Shown piece by piece: positions 45,267-54,196 of a stretch of DNA of 64,000 nucleotides (position 1 is the first letter of the stretch; each line of letters begins with the position of its first letter). Source of the DNA: Antricoccus suffuscus (lineage in GTDB: Bacteria; Actinomycetota; Actinomycetes; Mycobacteriales; Antricoccaceae); the NCBI RefSeq assembly GCF_003003235.1, contig NZ_PVUE01000001.1:62001-126000 (forward strand). The letters are read 5' to 3'. The notes below the pieces were generated by a model. That model was not told the DNA's origin, did no database searches, and saw only the letters and a program-made list of their open reading frames with translations. A program made the translations under genes and the position numbers.

Positions 45267-45893
45267 GTGAACAGACCATCAGGCCGGAAGTCGCGCCTAT
45301 TAGTCCTAAGCGGTGTAGTCGCCGTGTCCGTTGGCGTCCTGGGCGCGTGCAGCGGCAGCACGAAGACCGCGGGGGCGGAATCGCCGTCGGCGGCCCACAC
45401 CAGCACCGGCGCCCACGCCACAGAGAGCAATCCCCCGGGCGATATTCCCGACACAATCGCGTACGTCGACTACAAGTCCGCGGACGGGGCGGTGCAGTTC
45501 GTCCATCCCGAAGGCTGGTCATCGACGAAATTGCCGAATGGTGTGATGTTCACCGACAAGCTCAACAGTGTCAGCGTCAGCACGACGTCAGGATCCGCCC
45601 CCACCGTGGACTCGGTAAAGAGCACCGTAGTTCCGAAGCTCGGTACGCCGTCCTCGAATGTGAAGGTCAACAAGGTGACCGCGGCGACGCTTCCGGCCGG
45701 TCCCGCGATCAAGGTTCTGTGGCAGACCGATAGTGCACCTGACCCAGTTACCGGAAAGGTCTACCGCAATGACGTCGTGACCTACGTGGTCGGTGCCAAG
45801 GGGTCCGTTACGCGGATGGATTTGTCCGGCCCGGTGGGCGCCGACAACGTCGATCCGTACAAGAAGATGAGCGACAGCTTGAAAATCAAATGA
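45267..45893 (+). CDS. LpqN-like lipoprotein at the head of an ABC/two-component operon
   Basis: A 208-residue lipoprotein: basic start, hydrophobic segment and lipobox LGACSG (Cys near residue 28), then a Ser/Ala/Thr linker. The domain VQFVHPEGWSSTKLPNGVMFTDK is like LpqN/photosystem-PsbP-fold lipoproteins. Its stop overlaps the start of the first ATPase (ATGA). A lipoprotein tied this tightly to an FtsX-type exporter is likely its extracytoplasmic partner or substrate receptor. Starts with GTG. Confidence 0.8.
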   Translation: MNRPSGRKSRLLVLSGVVAVSVGVLGACSGSTKTAGAESPSAAHTSTGAHATESNPPGDIPDTIAYVDYKSADGAVQFVHPEGWSSTKLPNGVMFTDKLNSVSVSTTSGSAPTVDSVKSTVVPKLGTPSSNVKVNKVTAATLPAGPAIKVLWQTDSAPDPVTGKVYRNDVVTYVVGAKGSVTRMDLSGPVGADNVDPYKKMSDSLKIK

Positions 45894-46552
45894 GCGCTGT
45901 CCTCGATGCTACAAACCTGTACCGCTTCTATCACGCCGGTGGTGAAGAAACGCTTGCCCTGCAAGGGGTCTCGCTAAATGTTGACGCCGGGGAGATGGTT
46001 GCCGTGGTCGGCCCGTCCGGGTCAGGCAAGAGCACGTTGCTCGCCTGTCTCGCGGGATTGGACGATCCCGACGGAGGTATGGTCCGCGTGGTCGGGCAGC
46101 GGATAACGCGGACCGGCGAACCGGTCCGTGCTGTGCTCAGATCGCGGCACATCGGCGTACTCCTACAGGGCCATAACCTCATCGATCACTTGACCGTCCG
46201 TGACAACATCGTGCTCGCGCAGACGATCCGGGGCCGGGCGAAGCAGCCGCCTGCGGGCGAGATCCTCGCCCAACTCGGAATCGCAGAGCTCGCGTCGGCC
46301 ATGCCAGGAACCCTGTCCGGCGGCGAAGTTGCCCGTGCCGGCCTCGCGGTCGCCCTCGCAAACGGGCCGGAGTTGCTTCTTGCCGATGAGCCGACCGGCG
46401 AGTTGGACGAGACGAGCGAACGGACCGTGATCGACTTGCTGACCGACTTAACCGGCGCGGGGACCGCCGTCCTCGTCGTCACGCATTCGGATGCGGTCGC
46501 TGCTGCGGCCGGACGCGTCGTAGTGCTCCGCGATGGACGGATCGAACCATGA
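45890..46552 (+). CDS. ABC transporter ATPase 1 (MacB/LolD type)
   Basis: A 220-residue ATPase. Walker A GPSGSGKST near residue 42, Q-loop VLLQGHNLIDHLTVRDNI near 91, signature LSGGEVARAGLAVAL near 142, Walker B LLLADEPTGELDE near 162, switch His in VVTHSDAV. The signature has Glu-Val-Ala-Arg-Ala where most have QQQRV. It is coupled by ATGA overlaps on both sides and immediately followed by a second, different ATPase, so the pair likely forms a heterodimer under one permease. Confidence 0.92.
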   Translation: MSAVLDATNLYRFYHAGGEETLALQGVSLNVDAGEMVAVVGPSGSGKSTLLACLAGLDDPDGGMVRVVGQRITRTGEPVRAVLRSRHIGVLLQGHNLIDHLTVRDNIVLAQTIRGRAKQPPAGEILAQLGIAELASAMPGTLSGGEVARAGLAVALANGPELLLADEPTGELDETSERTVIDLLTDLTGAGTAVLVVTHSDAVAAAAGRVVVLRDGRIEP

Positions 46553-47238
46553 CCGTGACTGAAGTACGCACCGATCCGCTTGTGCAGTGTCAAAATTTGA
46601 CTCTCACCTACGACGGCCAGACCGCCGCGCGAACGGTGCTCAAAGACATCTCTTGCGCGGTCATGCCAGGCGCGCAGATCGCGCTGGTGGGTCCGAGTGG
46701 ATCGGGTAAAAGCAGCTTGATCCACGTGATGGCGGGCCTTATCGCGCCGGACACCGGAGTAATCACGTGGCCCGCGCTCCGCGCGCACCCGACCGAACGG
46801 CCAGGCAAGGTCGTCGTGGCGTTCCAAGCGCCGAGCCTGATCAGCGCACTAGACGTGACCGAGAACATCGAGTTACCACTAGTGCTTGCGGGCGTGAGCG
46901 CATCAGATGCGCGCGTCCAGGCCACGGCGATGCTTGAGTCGCTCGGCCTGGGCCAACTGAGCACCCAACTTCCCGAAGAACTTTCCGGAGGCCAAGCCCA
47001 GCGAGTCGCCCTCGCGCGCGCCCTCGCGACAAAACCTTCGGTGCTTCTCGCGGACGAGCCGACAGGGCAGGTGGATCACCGCACTGCCGCGCAACTGCTC
47101 GACGTCGTTTTCGAACACGCGGCGCGGTCCGGCATGGCAGTCGTCATAGCAACCCACGATCAAAGTGTCGCGGCACGATGCACTACGCGATGGGAAATTC
47201 ACGACGGATCCCTGCAGAACCGAGGTATAGGTAGATGA
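46549..47238 (+). CDS. ABC transporter ATPase 2 (MacB/LolD type)
   Basis: A 229-residue ATPase with Walker A GPSGSGKSS near residue 46, Q-loop VVVAFQAPSLISALDVTENI near 88, signature LSGGQAQRVALARAL near 144, Walker B VLLADEPTGQVD near 164 and switch His in VIATHDQSV. All catalytic elements are intact, as in ATPase 1, so neither is an obviously dead half. It overlaps both neighbours by ATGA. Confidence 0.92.
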   Translation: MTVTEVRTDPLVQCQNLTLTYDGQTAARTVLKDISCAVMPGAQIALVGPSGSGKSSLIHVMAGLIAPDTGVITWPALRAHPTERPGKVVVAFQAPSLISALDVTENIELPLVLAGVSASDARVQATAMLESLGLGQLSTQLPEELSGGQAQRVALARALATKPSVLLADEPTGQVDHRTAAQLLDVVFEHAARSGMAVVIATHDQSVAARCTTRWEIHDGSLQNRGIGR

Positions 47239-49931
47239 TCGGCAGTTGGTGCATCGGACTCGTCCGCCGCGAACGCGGAAGGCTGCTCGGTACGGCGGTC
47301 GGTATCGCCGTGGCGGTCGCGCTTTTGGCGAGCCTAGGCAGCTTTATGTCCTCGGCTAAGGCCACCATGACGAAGCAGGCCACCACCGGGATCGGCGTCG
47401 ATTGGCAGGTCGAGGTTGCGCCTGGCGCGAACGCCACCGACGTACTGACGAAGGTGCGCGCGGAGCCGGGAACGGTGAGGGCCGCCGAGGTCGGCTATGC
47501 CACCAGCCCGGGACTCAGCGCCACGACGATCGCGCCCGGCGCTGCCTCGGCGACCGCCCAGTCGACGAGTGTCGCCCGTGTCCTCGGCGTACCGCATGGT
47601 TACGCGACGTTGTTTCCCGGTCAGGTACGGCTCCTGAGCGGAAGCCTTAATCTGCCGAGCAATGGCGCACCCGTGGGCTTGCTCGCGCAACAGACGGCGA
47701 GCAATCTCGCCGCGCGCGTGGGTGACACAGTGCGAGTCGCCCGGCCAGGAAGCGCCCCGCTGGACGTGACGGTCGGCGGTATCGTGGACCTACCGCATCT
47801 GGACAGCATGTTTCAGAAGGTCGGCGCGCCACCGTCGGCGCAGGCCTCCGCGCCGCCGGACAACGTCGTCATCCTGTCGCACGATCAGTGGGCAGCCAGC
47901 TACCAAGGGGCGCATGCGTCGGCAGCGGAGAATGTGACGACCCAAATCCATGTCGCTCGCGATCGCAATCTTTCCCATGACCCGGCGGCTGCCTACGCAA
48001 TCGTGCTTAGCCAGGCCCACCATCTCGAGTCAAAACTTGCCGGAGCGGGGCAGGTGGGCAACAATCTGGCGGCGAGCCTCGACTCCGCGCGTTCGGACGC
48101 TCTCTACGCGCAAGTGCTGTTCGTCTTCCTCGCGCTACCCGGCGCGGCGCTCGCTATCGCGCTTACCTTCGTCGTGACGGCATCCGGCGAGCCGCGCCGT
48201 CGCCGTGCCCGGTCTCTGCTGCGGTTGCGCGGAGCGCAGACAGGGCACATCATGCGTCTCGCAGCCGTTGAAGGCACGCTTATCGGAGTCGTCGGCAGCC
48301 TGATCGGGTGTCTCGCGGCACTGGTGATCGGCAAGTTCGTCTTCGGCGCCGCCACGTTTGGTTCGACTGTCGGATCGTGGTGGACTGCGATCGCTGGCAT
48401 TGTTATCGCGCTAATCGTCATCTTGGTCCCTGCCTACCGAGATCTGCGACGCTCTAACGTTCTTTCGGCCGGTCAGCAAGTGTCGGAGGTAGCCCGCTCG
48501 ACCAAGGTTGCGCTTCCACTACGGCTCGGTCTCGACATCGTGCTCACTGTCGGTGGGATCGTGGTGTACCTGATTACTAGCCGCGCCGGATATAACCTCG
48601 TGCTCGCGCCGGAGGGCGTGCCCTCGATCTCGGTCGACTACTGGGCCTTTGTCGGGCCGGCAATGCTGTGGGTCGGGCTGGGTCTGCTTGCCTGGCGGAT
48701 CATCGACTTACTACTGCGACGCGGTCGGCGCGCGATCACGACTATGGTCCGTCCGATGTCCGGAACACTTGCTGGCTTCGCGACGACGAGTGCCGTGCGC
48801 CGTCGTGGCACCCTCGCGCGGGCTGGTGTACTTGCCGGCCTCGCGCTCGCGTTCGCGACCAGTACGGCGGCCTTCAACGCGACGTACCACGCTCAGGCCG
48901 AGGTCGACGCCAGGTTAACCAATGGGTCTGATGTCGCAGTGACCGTGCCCCCCGGTACGACGTTGCCCGCCGACACAGGACAGAAGCTGGCGAAGGTATC
49001 GGGGGTCGCCACAGTTGAGCCGCTGATGCATCGCTATGCGTTTATCGGCAGCGACTTGCAGGACCTGTACGGCGTACAGCCCGGGTCGATTGCGAGCGCT
49101 ACTAAACTCCAGGACGCGTATTTCACTGGCGGAACGGCGAGTCAGTTGATGGCTAAACTGGCGCGGCATCCGGACAGCATCTTGGTCAGCCAGGAGACTG
49201 TCAAGGACTACCAGCTCCACCTCGGCGACCAGATCACGTTGCGCCTACAGGACGCGCACAGTCAGCAGACAGTGCCGGTAAAATTCCACTACATCGGGGT
49301 GGCCAAGGAATTTCCTACGGCGCCAAAAGACAGCTTCTTCGTCACTAATTCGTCCTATGTCGCTCAACAGACGAACGACGCCGCGGTGGCGACCTACCTG
49401 ATCAACACCTCCGGGAATCCGCACACGGTTGCGGGGAAGGTGCGTGCCGCGCTTGGCTCCTCCGGCCCGGCGGTCACCGATATCACGACCACTCGTACGG
49501 CGGTCGGATCAAGCCTGACGGCGGTCGACCTCAACGGGTTGACGAGAGTCGAGCTCGGCTTCGGGCTGCTGCTAGCGGTCGCGTGTGGTGGTCTGGTCCT
49601 AGGGCTAGGACTGACCGAACGTCGACGTGACTTCTCGATCCTCAGCGTGTTGGGTGCCACTTCAAAACAGGTCAGGGCCTTCATCCACGTCGACACGGTG
49701 ATTGTCACAGTCAGCGCGCTTGTCATCGGAGGAGCCGTCGGCGCGGCCCTGACGCAGACACTGGTCAAAATGCTCAATGGCGTTTTCGATCCGCCTCCCG
49801 AGGGGCTGACCGCGCCCTGGCTGTATCTGTCTGCCATCGCCGGGCTGTTGGTCGTAGGCGTGGTTGTGGCGAGTGGCATGCTAGCCAAACGGGCCGCGCG
49901 CAGACCAGTCGACGCGCTCAGAGAGATGTGA
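47235..49931 (+). CDS. Duplicated FtsX-type ABC permease
   Basis: An 898-residue permease made of two FtsX/MacB-like halves. A first membrane helix (GRLLGTAVGIAVAVALLASLG) is followed by a ~260-residue outside domain, then helices near residues 295, 345, 380, 435 and 470. A new helix near 530 starts the second outside domain (~545-770), then helices near 780, 820 and 870. The cytoplasmic SVLGATSKQVRAFI near 805 is the FtsX coupling motif. Single-chain permeases of this type move lipids, lipoproteins or peptides by mechanotransmission. It pairs with the two ATPases and the lipoprotein upstream. Confidence 0.9.
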   Translation: MIGSWCIGLVRRERGRLLGTAVGIAVAVALLASLGSFMSSAKATMTKQATTGIGVDWQVEVAPGANATDVLTKVRAEPGTVRAAEVGYATSPGLSATTIAPGAASATAQSTSVARVLGVPHGYATLFPGQVRLLSGSLNLPSNGAPVGLLAQQTASNLAARVGDTVRVARPGSAPLDVTVGGIVDLPHLDSMFQKVGAPPSAQASAPPDNVVILSHDQWAASYQGAHASAAENVTTQIHVARDRNLSHDPAAAYAIVLSQAHHLESKLAGAGQVGNNLAASLDSARSDALYAQVLFVFLALPGAALAIALTFVVTASGEPRRRRARSLLRLRGAQTGHIMRLAAVEGTLIGVVGSLIGCLAALVIGKFVFGAATFGSTVGSWWTAIAGIVIALIVILVPAYRDLRRSNVLSAGQQVSEVARSTKVALPLRLGLDIVLTVGGIVVYLITSRAGYNLVLAPEGVPSISVDYWAFVGPAMLWVGLGLLAWRIIDLLLRRGRRAITTMVRPMSGTLAGFATTSAVRRRGTLARAGVLAGLALAFATSTAAFNATYHAQAEVDARLTNGSDVAVTVPPGTTLPADTGQKLAKVSGVATVEPLMHRYAFIGSDLQDLYGVQPGSIASATKLQDAYFTGGTASQLMAKLARHPDSILVSQETVKDYQLHLGDQITLRLQDAHSQQTVPVKFHYIGVAKEFPTAPKDSFFVTNSSYVAQQTNDAAVATYLINTSGNPHTVAGKVRAALGSSGPAVTDITTTRTAVGSSLTAVDLNGLTRVELGFGLLLAVACGGLVLGLGLTERRRDFSILSVLGATSKQVRAFIHVDTVIVTVSALVIGGAVGAALTQTLVKMLNGVFDPPPEGLTAPWLYLSAIAGLLVVGVVVASGMLAKRAARRPVDALREM

Positions 49932-49965
49932 CGGTGCCGATGCGACTTGACGGGTTCGACGCGCG

Positions 49966-50646
49966 ATGCGATTGCTGATCGTCGAGGATGAGCCGCGCCT
50001 CGCCGTACTGCTGCGCCGCGGTTTCCAAGGCGAGGGGTACGCCGTCGATCTCGCGGACGCCGGCGACGAAGGACTGTGGCGGGCGAGCGAGACCGACTAC
50101 GACGGGGTCATTCTTGACGTGATGTTGCCTGCCATGAATGGCATCGAGGTGTGCCGTCGCTTGCGGTCAGCGGGCCGCTGGGTGCCAATCATCATGCTGA
50201 CCGCTCGGGACCAAGTCGCCGATCGGATCGCCGGTCTCGATGCAGGCGCGGACGACTATCTCGCTAAGCCGTTCTCGTTCGCTGAGCTTGCGGCCCGAAT
50301 GCGAGCATTGATCCGGCGGGGTGAGGTCGACCGGCCCGTAGTGATGGAGATCGGGACACTCACTCTCGATCCGGCGGCTCACACGGCGTACCGCGGACAG
50401 GATCTGCTTGAGTTGACGGCTACGGAGTTCGCCGTCCTCGAACTCCTGATGCGGTATCCGGGCGAGGCGCTCACGCGGACTCGGATTCTTCATCATGTAT
50501 GGGATGTCGCGTACGACGCGACGAGCAATGTGGTGGATCAGCACATAGGACTACTACGTAAGAAGATCGACCGGCCATATGGGCGCGAGGACATCCAGAC
50601 GGTCCGCGGTGTCGGGTATCGCCTTGCGGTGGACACTCAGCAGTGA
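49966..50646 (+). CDS. OmpR-family response regulator
   Basis: A 226-residue regulator. The receiver domain has the acidic pair VEDEP, the phospho-acceptor Asp in VILDVMLP near residue 51, Thr in MLTARD near 79 and Lys in AKPFSF near 101. The winged-helix effector contains LTATEFAVLELLMRYPGEA near 148 and DQHIGLLRKKIDRPYG near 190, ending VRGVGYRL. It lies 34 bases after the permease and overlaps the kinase start, so it is part of the same operon and probably controls it. Confidence 0.94.
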   Translation: MRLLIVEDEPRLAVLLRRGFQGEGYAVDLADAGDEGLWRASETDYDGVILDVMLPAMNGIEVCRRLRSAGRWVPIIMLTARDQVADRIAGLDAGADDYLAKPFSFAELAARMRALIRRGEVDRPVVMEIGTLTLDPAAHTAYRGQDLLELTATEFAVLELLMRYPGEALTRTRILHHVWDVAYDATSNVVDQHIGLLRKKIDRPYGREDIQTVRGVGYRLAVDTQQ

Positions 50647-52106
50647 CCACCGCCGAGCACCAGGCGGCCGCACCACTGGCCGGTGAGCGACGTGCGGGAT
50701 CGCGCATCGTCTGGCCACGCAGCCTTCGAGGTCGACTGTCGTCGGCGTACACCGTCGTCGCGGCGATCGTGCTCTTATTGATGGTGCTCATCTTTCTGCA
50801 CCAGTTCCGCAGTGCTCTACTGACCACGCTCGATCGCAGTCTTGCTGTGCGGGCAGCTTCGTCGGTCGCGGCGCTGCGCGAGGCGGCAACACCTGACTTC
50901 CCGGATACGCAATCGTCTGGGTCGGCGACGAAAGGGACTGACGCTTTCACCGTCGTTTATGACACAACTGGCGCGGTTGCCTCAGCCGAGCCGGTGGGTC
51001 TGACGACCGATCTGATCCCAAAGGCGCAACGGGCCGCCGCGCTCAAAAGTCCGGTGCATGGCGATACGACCGTCATGGGCGCGCGGTTCCGTTTCTACGC
51101 CGTGCCGGTGAGCCGGGCAGACGGGACGTGGCTGGTCGTCGCGGGCGCGAGCTACCGTTCGACGGACCAGGCGGTAGACGCAGTTACTCGGGTGTTGATG
51201 TTCGGCGTACCGATCCTGCTGGTATTGGCCGGTTTTGGGGCGTGGGTTCTCAGCGGACTGTCGTTACGCGGCGTCGGCCGGATGCGGGCAGAGGCCGCCG
51301 ATCTCGGCGCGAATGACGCGTCGGGGCGGGTTAGCGAACCGTCCGCGGAAGAACTTAAGGAGCTGGCTCGCACGTTCAACCGACTGCTGGATCGGCTGTA
51401 CCAGAGCCTTGTTCATCAGCGGGCGCTGGTTGCTGACGCCGGTCACGAACTGCGCACACCGCTCACGGTCCTGCGCACGGAGCTTGAACTTGCCGACAAG
51501 CCGGGACGCAGCCGCGAAGCGCTCGCCGATTCGGTGAACCACGCGAGAGGGGAAGTAGATCGGCTGATCGAGCTCGCTGACGGCCTGTTGTTCCTGGCCC
51601 AGGCCGATCGGGGTGACACGGCGGGGGTGGCCGACCCCGTCAAACCCTTTGACATTGTCGGTGCGGCGGTTCGCGCCTATGAGTCGCGGTTCGCTATTGC
51701 GAAGATCAACCTGGAACAGCGATGTGCGGTGGACCTGATCGTTACCGCCGATGGCAATGCGCTGCGGCGCGCGATCGACAACCTGCTAAGCAACGCGCTC
51801 AACAACACGCCGGACTACGGCACCATCCGGATTGACGTCGACCTGGTTAATGAGGGCTCTGATATCGAGGTCGCCGTGTCGGACACGGGACCGGGGTTTC
51901 CCGCAGAGTTTTTGCCGTACGCGTTTGAGCGGTTTCGCAAGGCGGACGATGCACGCACTCGCGCGCCGGGCGGTGGAAGTGGTTTGGGTTTGGCGATCGT
52001 CCAGCAGATTGCGGCATGGCATGGCGGATCGGTTACGGCAATGAACCTGCCCGCGGGTGGCGCCCGGGTAGTGATCCGGATCCCGATAAAGTCGCCGCTC
52101 CGATAA
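50643..52106 (+). CDS. Sensor histidine kinase
   Basis: A 487-residue membrane kinase: a first helix (VVAAIVLLLMVLIFLHQF), a ~130-residue outside sensor, a second helix (GVPILLVLAGFGAWVLSGL near 185), a HAMP linker, and HisKA with the phospho-His in DAGHELRTPLTVL near 267. The ATPase has the N-box NLLSNALNNTPD near 380, SDTGPGFP near 415 and GGGSGLGLAIV near 445. GTG start overlaps the regulator stop. It likely senses the stress relieved by the cotranscribed transporter. Confidence 0.94.
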   Translation: MTTAEHQAAAPLAGERRAGSRIVWPRSLRGRLSSAYTVVAAIVLLLMVLIFLHQFRSALLTTLDRSLAVRAASSVAALREAATPDFPDTQSSGSATKGTDAFTVVYDTTGAVASAEPVGLTTDLIPKAQRAAALKSPVHGDTTVMGARFRFYAVPVSRADGTWLVVAGASYRSTDQAVDAVTRVLMFGVPILLVLAGFGAWVLSGLSLRGVGRMRAEAADLGANDASGRVSEPSAEELKELARTFNRLLDRLYQSLVHQRALVADAGHELRTPLTVLRTELELADKPGRSREALADSVNHARGEVDRLIELADGLLFLAQADRGDTAGVADPVKPFDIVGAAVRAYESRFAIAKINLEQRCAVDLIVTADGNALRRAIDNLLSNALNNTPDYGTIRIDVDLVNEGSDIEVAVSDTGPGFPAEFLPYAFERFRKADDARTRAPGGGSGLGLAIVQQIAAWHGGSVTAMNLPAGGARVVIRIPIKSPLR

Positions 52107-52152
52107 CTGACCGGTGATGAACGGTCCCGGCGCGTCGATTTCTGATGAGCAG

Positions 52153-52971
52153 CTAGTTGCCAGCGGCGGCCAGCAACGCGGCGGTAATCATCTTGCTGCC
52201 GGCGGCGTTCGGGTGATCGCCATCAGAGGCGAGCAGCCGCGTCGGATCCTTTTCACCGGTCCCTTTGAAGGCGGAATATAGGTCCACGCACACCGCGCCA
52301 GCGAGGTCGGCGGCGCTGCACAGAGCGGTATTGGCCTGCCGGGTCACCGCGTCGCTCCAGGCGAGCTGTTGCTGCCCACTATCCGCTATCGCGACATCGC
52401 CATCAGCAAACACGTTCCAGTAGTTGGTGACGAATACTTTGGTCGGCTGCCCGCCCCGCAGTGCCCGGATTTGCTGCAGGATATGGCCGACGCGTGTTCT
52501 TACCTCGGCGATATCGGGGCCATAGCAGGACTCATCGCAGGCACCGGCTTGCTCGTCTTGCAGGTCCGTGTTCAGATCATTGGCGCCGATGGTGATGATG
52601 ACCGTGCCGGCTTCGCGGACGTCGTTACGTACCTTGTCGGAGTTGTCCAGGTCGGATTCAAGATCCGCGCTCGTCGAACCGGGGACGCCGAGATTGATCC
52701 CCACCGAGCGGTGGCCGCTGGAAGTGGAGATCGCATCGGCAAAGCGGGTGATGAAGTCCTCACAGTTGCAGGCCGTCCCGGCAGTGACAGAGTCACCGAG
52801 ACCGAGTACTACCGGATAGTGCTGAACGGTAGTGCTGCCCGCTGTCTGACCGGGTACTGCTGCTGTGGGGCTGGTTACCGTTACCGCTCCGAGCAGAGCG
52901 AACGTGAGCAGCATTAGGAGCGGGCGCATGAGTCGGCGGCCCGCGCGCCGCCGTATCGCCGCTCTGGTCAC
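52153..52971 (-). CDS. Secreted SGNH/GDSL-family hydrolase
   Basis: A 272-residue exported esterase-type enzyme. The signal peptide RPLLMLLTFALLGAVTVTSP follows a basic start; an ATG at 52929 is an alternative start. Catalytic blocks: GLGDSVTAG (Ser) near residue 58, GVPGSTSAD near 95, ITIGANDLN (Asn) near 125, and DGDHPNAAG (Asp, His) near 254. Four extra Cys (CNCEDF; GACDESCYG) suggest disulfides outside the cell. It could act on lipids, acetylated glycans or cutin-like polymers; the sequence does not say which. Confidence 0.9.
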   Translation of the reverse strand: MTRAAIRRRAGRRLMRPLLMLLTFALLGAVTVTSPTAAVPGQTAGSTTVQHYPVVLGLGDSVTAGTACNCEDFITRFADAISTSSGHRSVGINLGVPGSTSADLESDLDNSDKVRNDVREAGTVIITIGANDLNTDLQDEQAGACDESCYGPDIAEVRTRVGHILQQIRALRGGQPTKVFVTNYWNVFADGDVAIADSGQQQLAWSDAVTRQANTALCSAADLAGAVCVDLYSAFKGTGEKDPTRLLASDGDHPNAAGSKMITAALLAAAGN

Positions 52972-53086
52972 CAGGACACCGTAGTCCCATCGCGCCGCAC
53001 TTGGCCGAGTCCGGGCTGCCGCTCCACCGTCGCCGCGACCGTCTCACAGTCGCACGACGTACCTCCGCGGACGTCACAGAACAAGA

Positions 53087-54196
53087 TCAATAAACCGGCG
53101 CATGACGGCCGGCCGTACGCGACGTACGGGACCGCTGCGTCGCAATGACGATCCACCCGAGGACGACCACGCTCCCCGTGGACAGCACCCGGTACAGCAA
53201 CACCCCCGCCAAGGCCGGCGCGGCCACCGCGCCGGCCACGGTCAAGGCGAGCGTCATCGTTGTCTCTACCGCACCGAGGCCGCCGGGGAGGGGCAGCAGA
53301 CTCCCGGCGGCCATGCCGGCGGTATAGGTCAGCAACAGGACCGCGAAGCTCACGTGGATCCCGACCGCGGCGAGGCACGCGGCCAAGCAGGCAAGGTCGA
53401 GGAACCAGTTGGTGAGCGCCAGGGTCAGCGCAACCAGCCAGTCCCGTCCCGATGACCGTACGGCGTTGAGGTCGGTCAGAATCTCGGCCAGCCGTACATG
53501 TCCGGTTTGGACAGGACGTTGCCTGAGGGTGTTAAACCGCGTCAACACCGAATGCGCCAGCCGGGCCAACGCCTCCGGCTTGCGAGCCACCCGCACCAGT
53601 CCGGCGATCACCAATGCCGTCACCAACAGCTGGGTGATCGCGGTCGGCGCCGAGCTGCTTATCCCGCCGCTGAGGGCCACCCCAAGCAGCCCGATGGCAC
53701 CCAACGTGAGAGTCGACAGCAGGCCGGTGATCGTCAACGACCAGGTGATCCCCGACATTGAGGCGCCCGCGGCGCGGAGCCGCCGAAATGCGTAGGTGGT
53801 CGAGAAGACCGCACCCGCCGGCAGGGTGGTGTGAACAGCGCCGGCGGCGTAGCTAATCGGTACCGTCTGCCGGAGTGAGATTCGGCAGCCGCCGACCGCC
53901 AACGTCCAGCCGCGTAGCGCGGAGAAGGCAACCATTGAAGCAACGGTGCAGGCGAGCCCGGTCAGCAGCCACCACGGAGACGCCGTGGTGGTACTCCGGA
54001 TCGTGGACACCACCGTCGGCGCGGCGCTCGCCATGAAATCGACCACCATGGCTAGTACGAAGACGCCGAACGCGACCCGCCGAGCGGTGGCGAACCGATC
54101 GCTTCTGCGGCCCTGTTGTGCCCTGGGCGCCAGCGGATCTGCACTCGGCGCCTCGGCCGGGTAAGTGCTGATAGCCAGCAGATCTGTCATGGTCAA
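53087..54196 (-). CDS. LPG-synthase-TM/UPF0104 membrane protein
   Basis: A 369-residue integral membrane protein with about eight to nine helices. The family hallmark near the C-terminus, LPLPGGLGAVETTMTLAL near residue 310, and the earlier ISYAAGAVHTTLPAGAVF near 112 fit the lysylphosphatidylglycerol-synthase transmembrane (flippase) domain. There is no aminoacyl-transferase domain. Such proteins flip or tether lipids. Its ATG overlaps the stop of the histidine kinase, so expression is tied to that two-component system, suggesting envelope modification in response to stress. Confidence 0.86.
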   Translation of the reverse strand: MTMTDLLAISTYPAEAPSADPLAPRAQQGRRSDRFATARRVAFGVFVLAMVVDFMASAAPTVVSTIRSTTTASPWWLLTGLACTVASMVAFSALRGWTLAVGGCRISLRQTVPISYAAGAVHTTLPAGAVFSTTYAFRRLRAAGASMSGITWSLTITGLLSTLTLGAIGLLGVALSGGISSSAPTAITQLLVTALVIAGLVRVARKPEALARLAHSVLTRFNTLRQRPVQTGHVRLAEILTDLNAVRSSGRDWLVALTLALTNWFLDLACLAACLAAVGIHVSFAVLLLTYTAGMAAGSLLPLPGGLGAVETTMTLALTVAGAVAAPALAGVLLYRVLSTGSVVVLGWIVIATQRSRTSRTAGRHAPVY

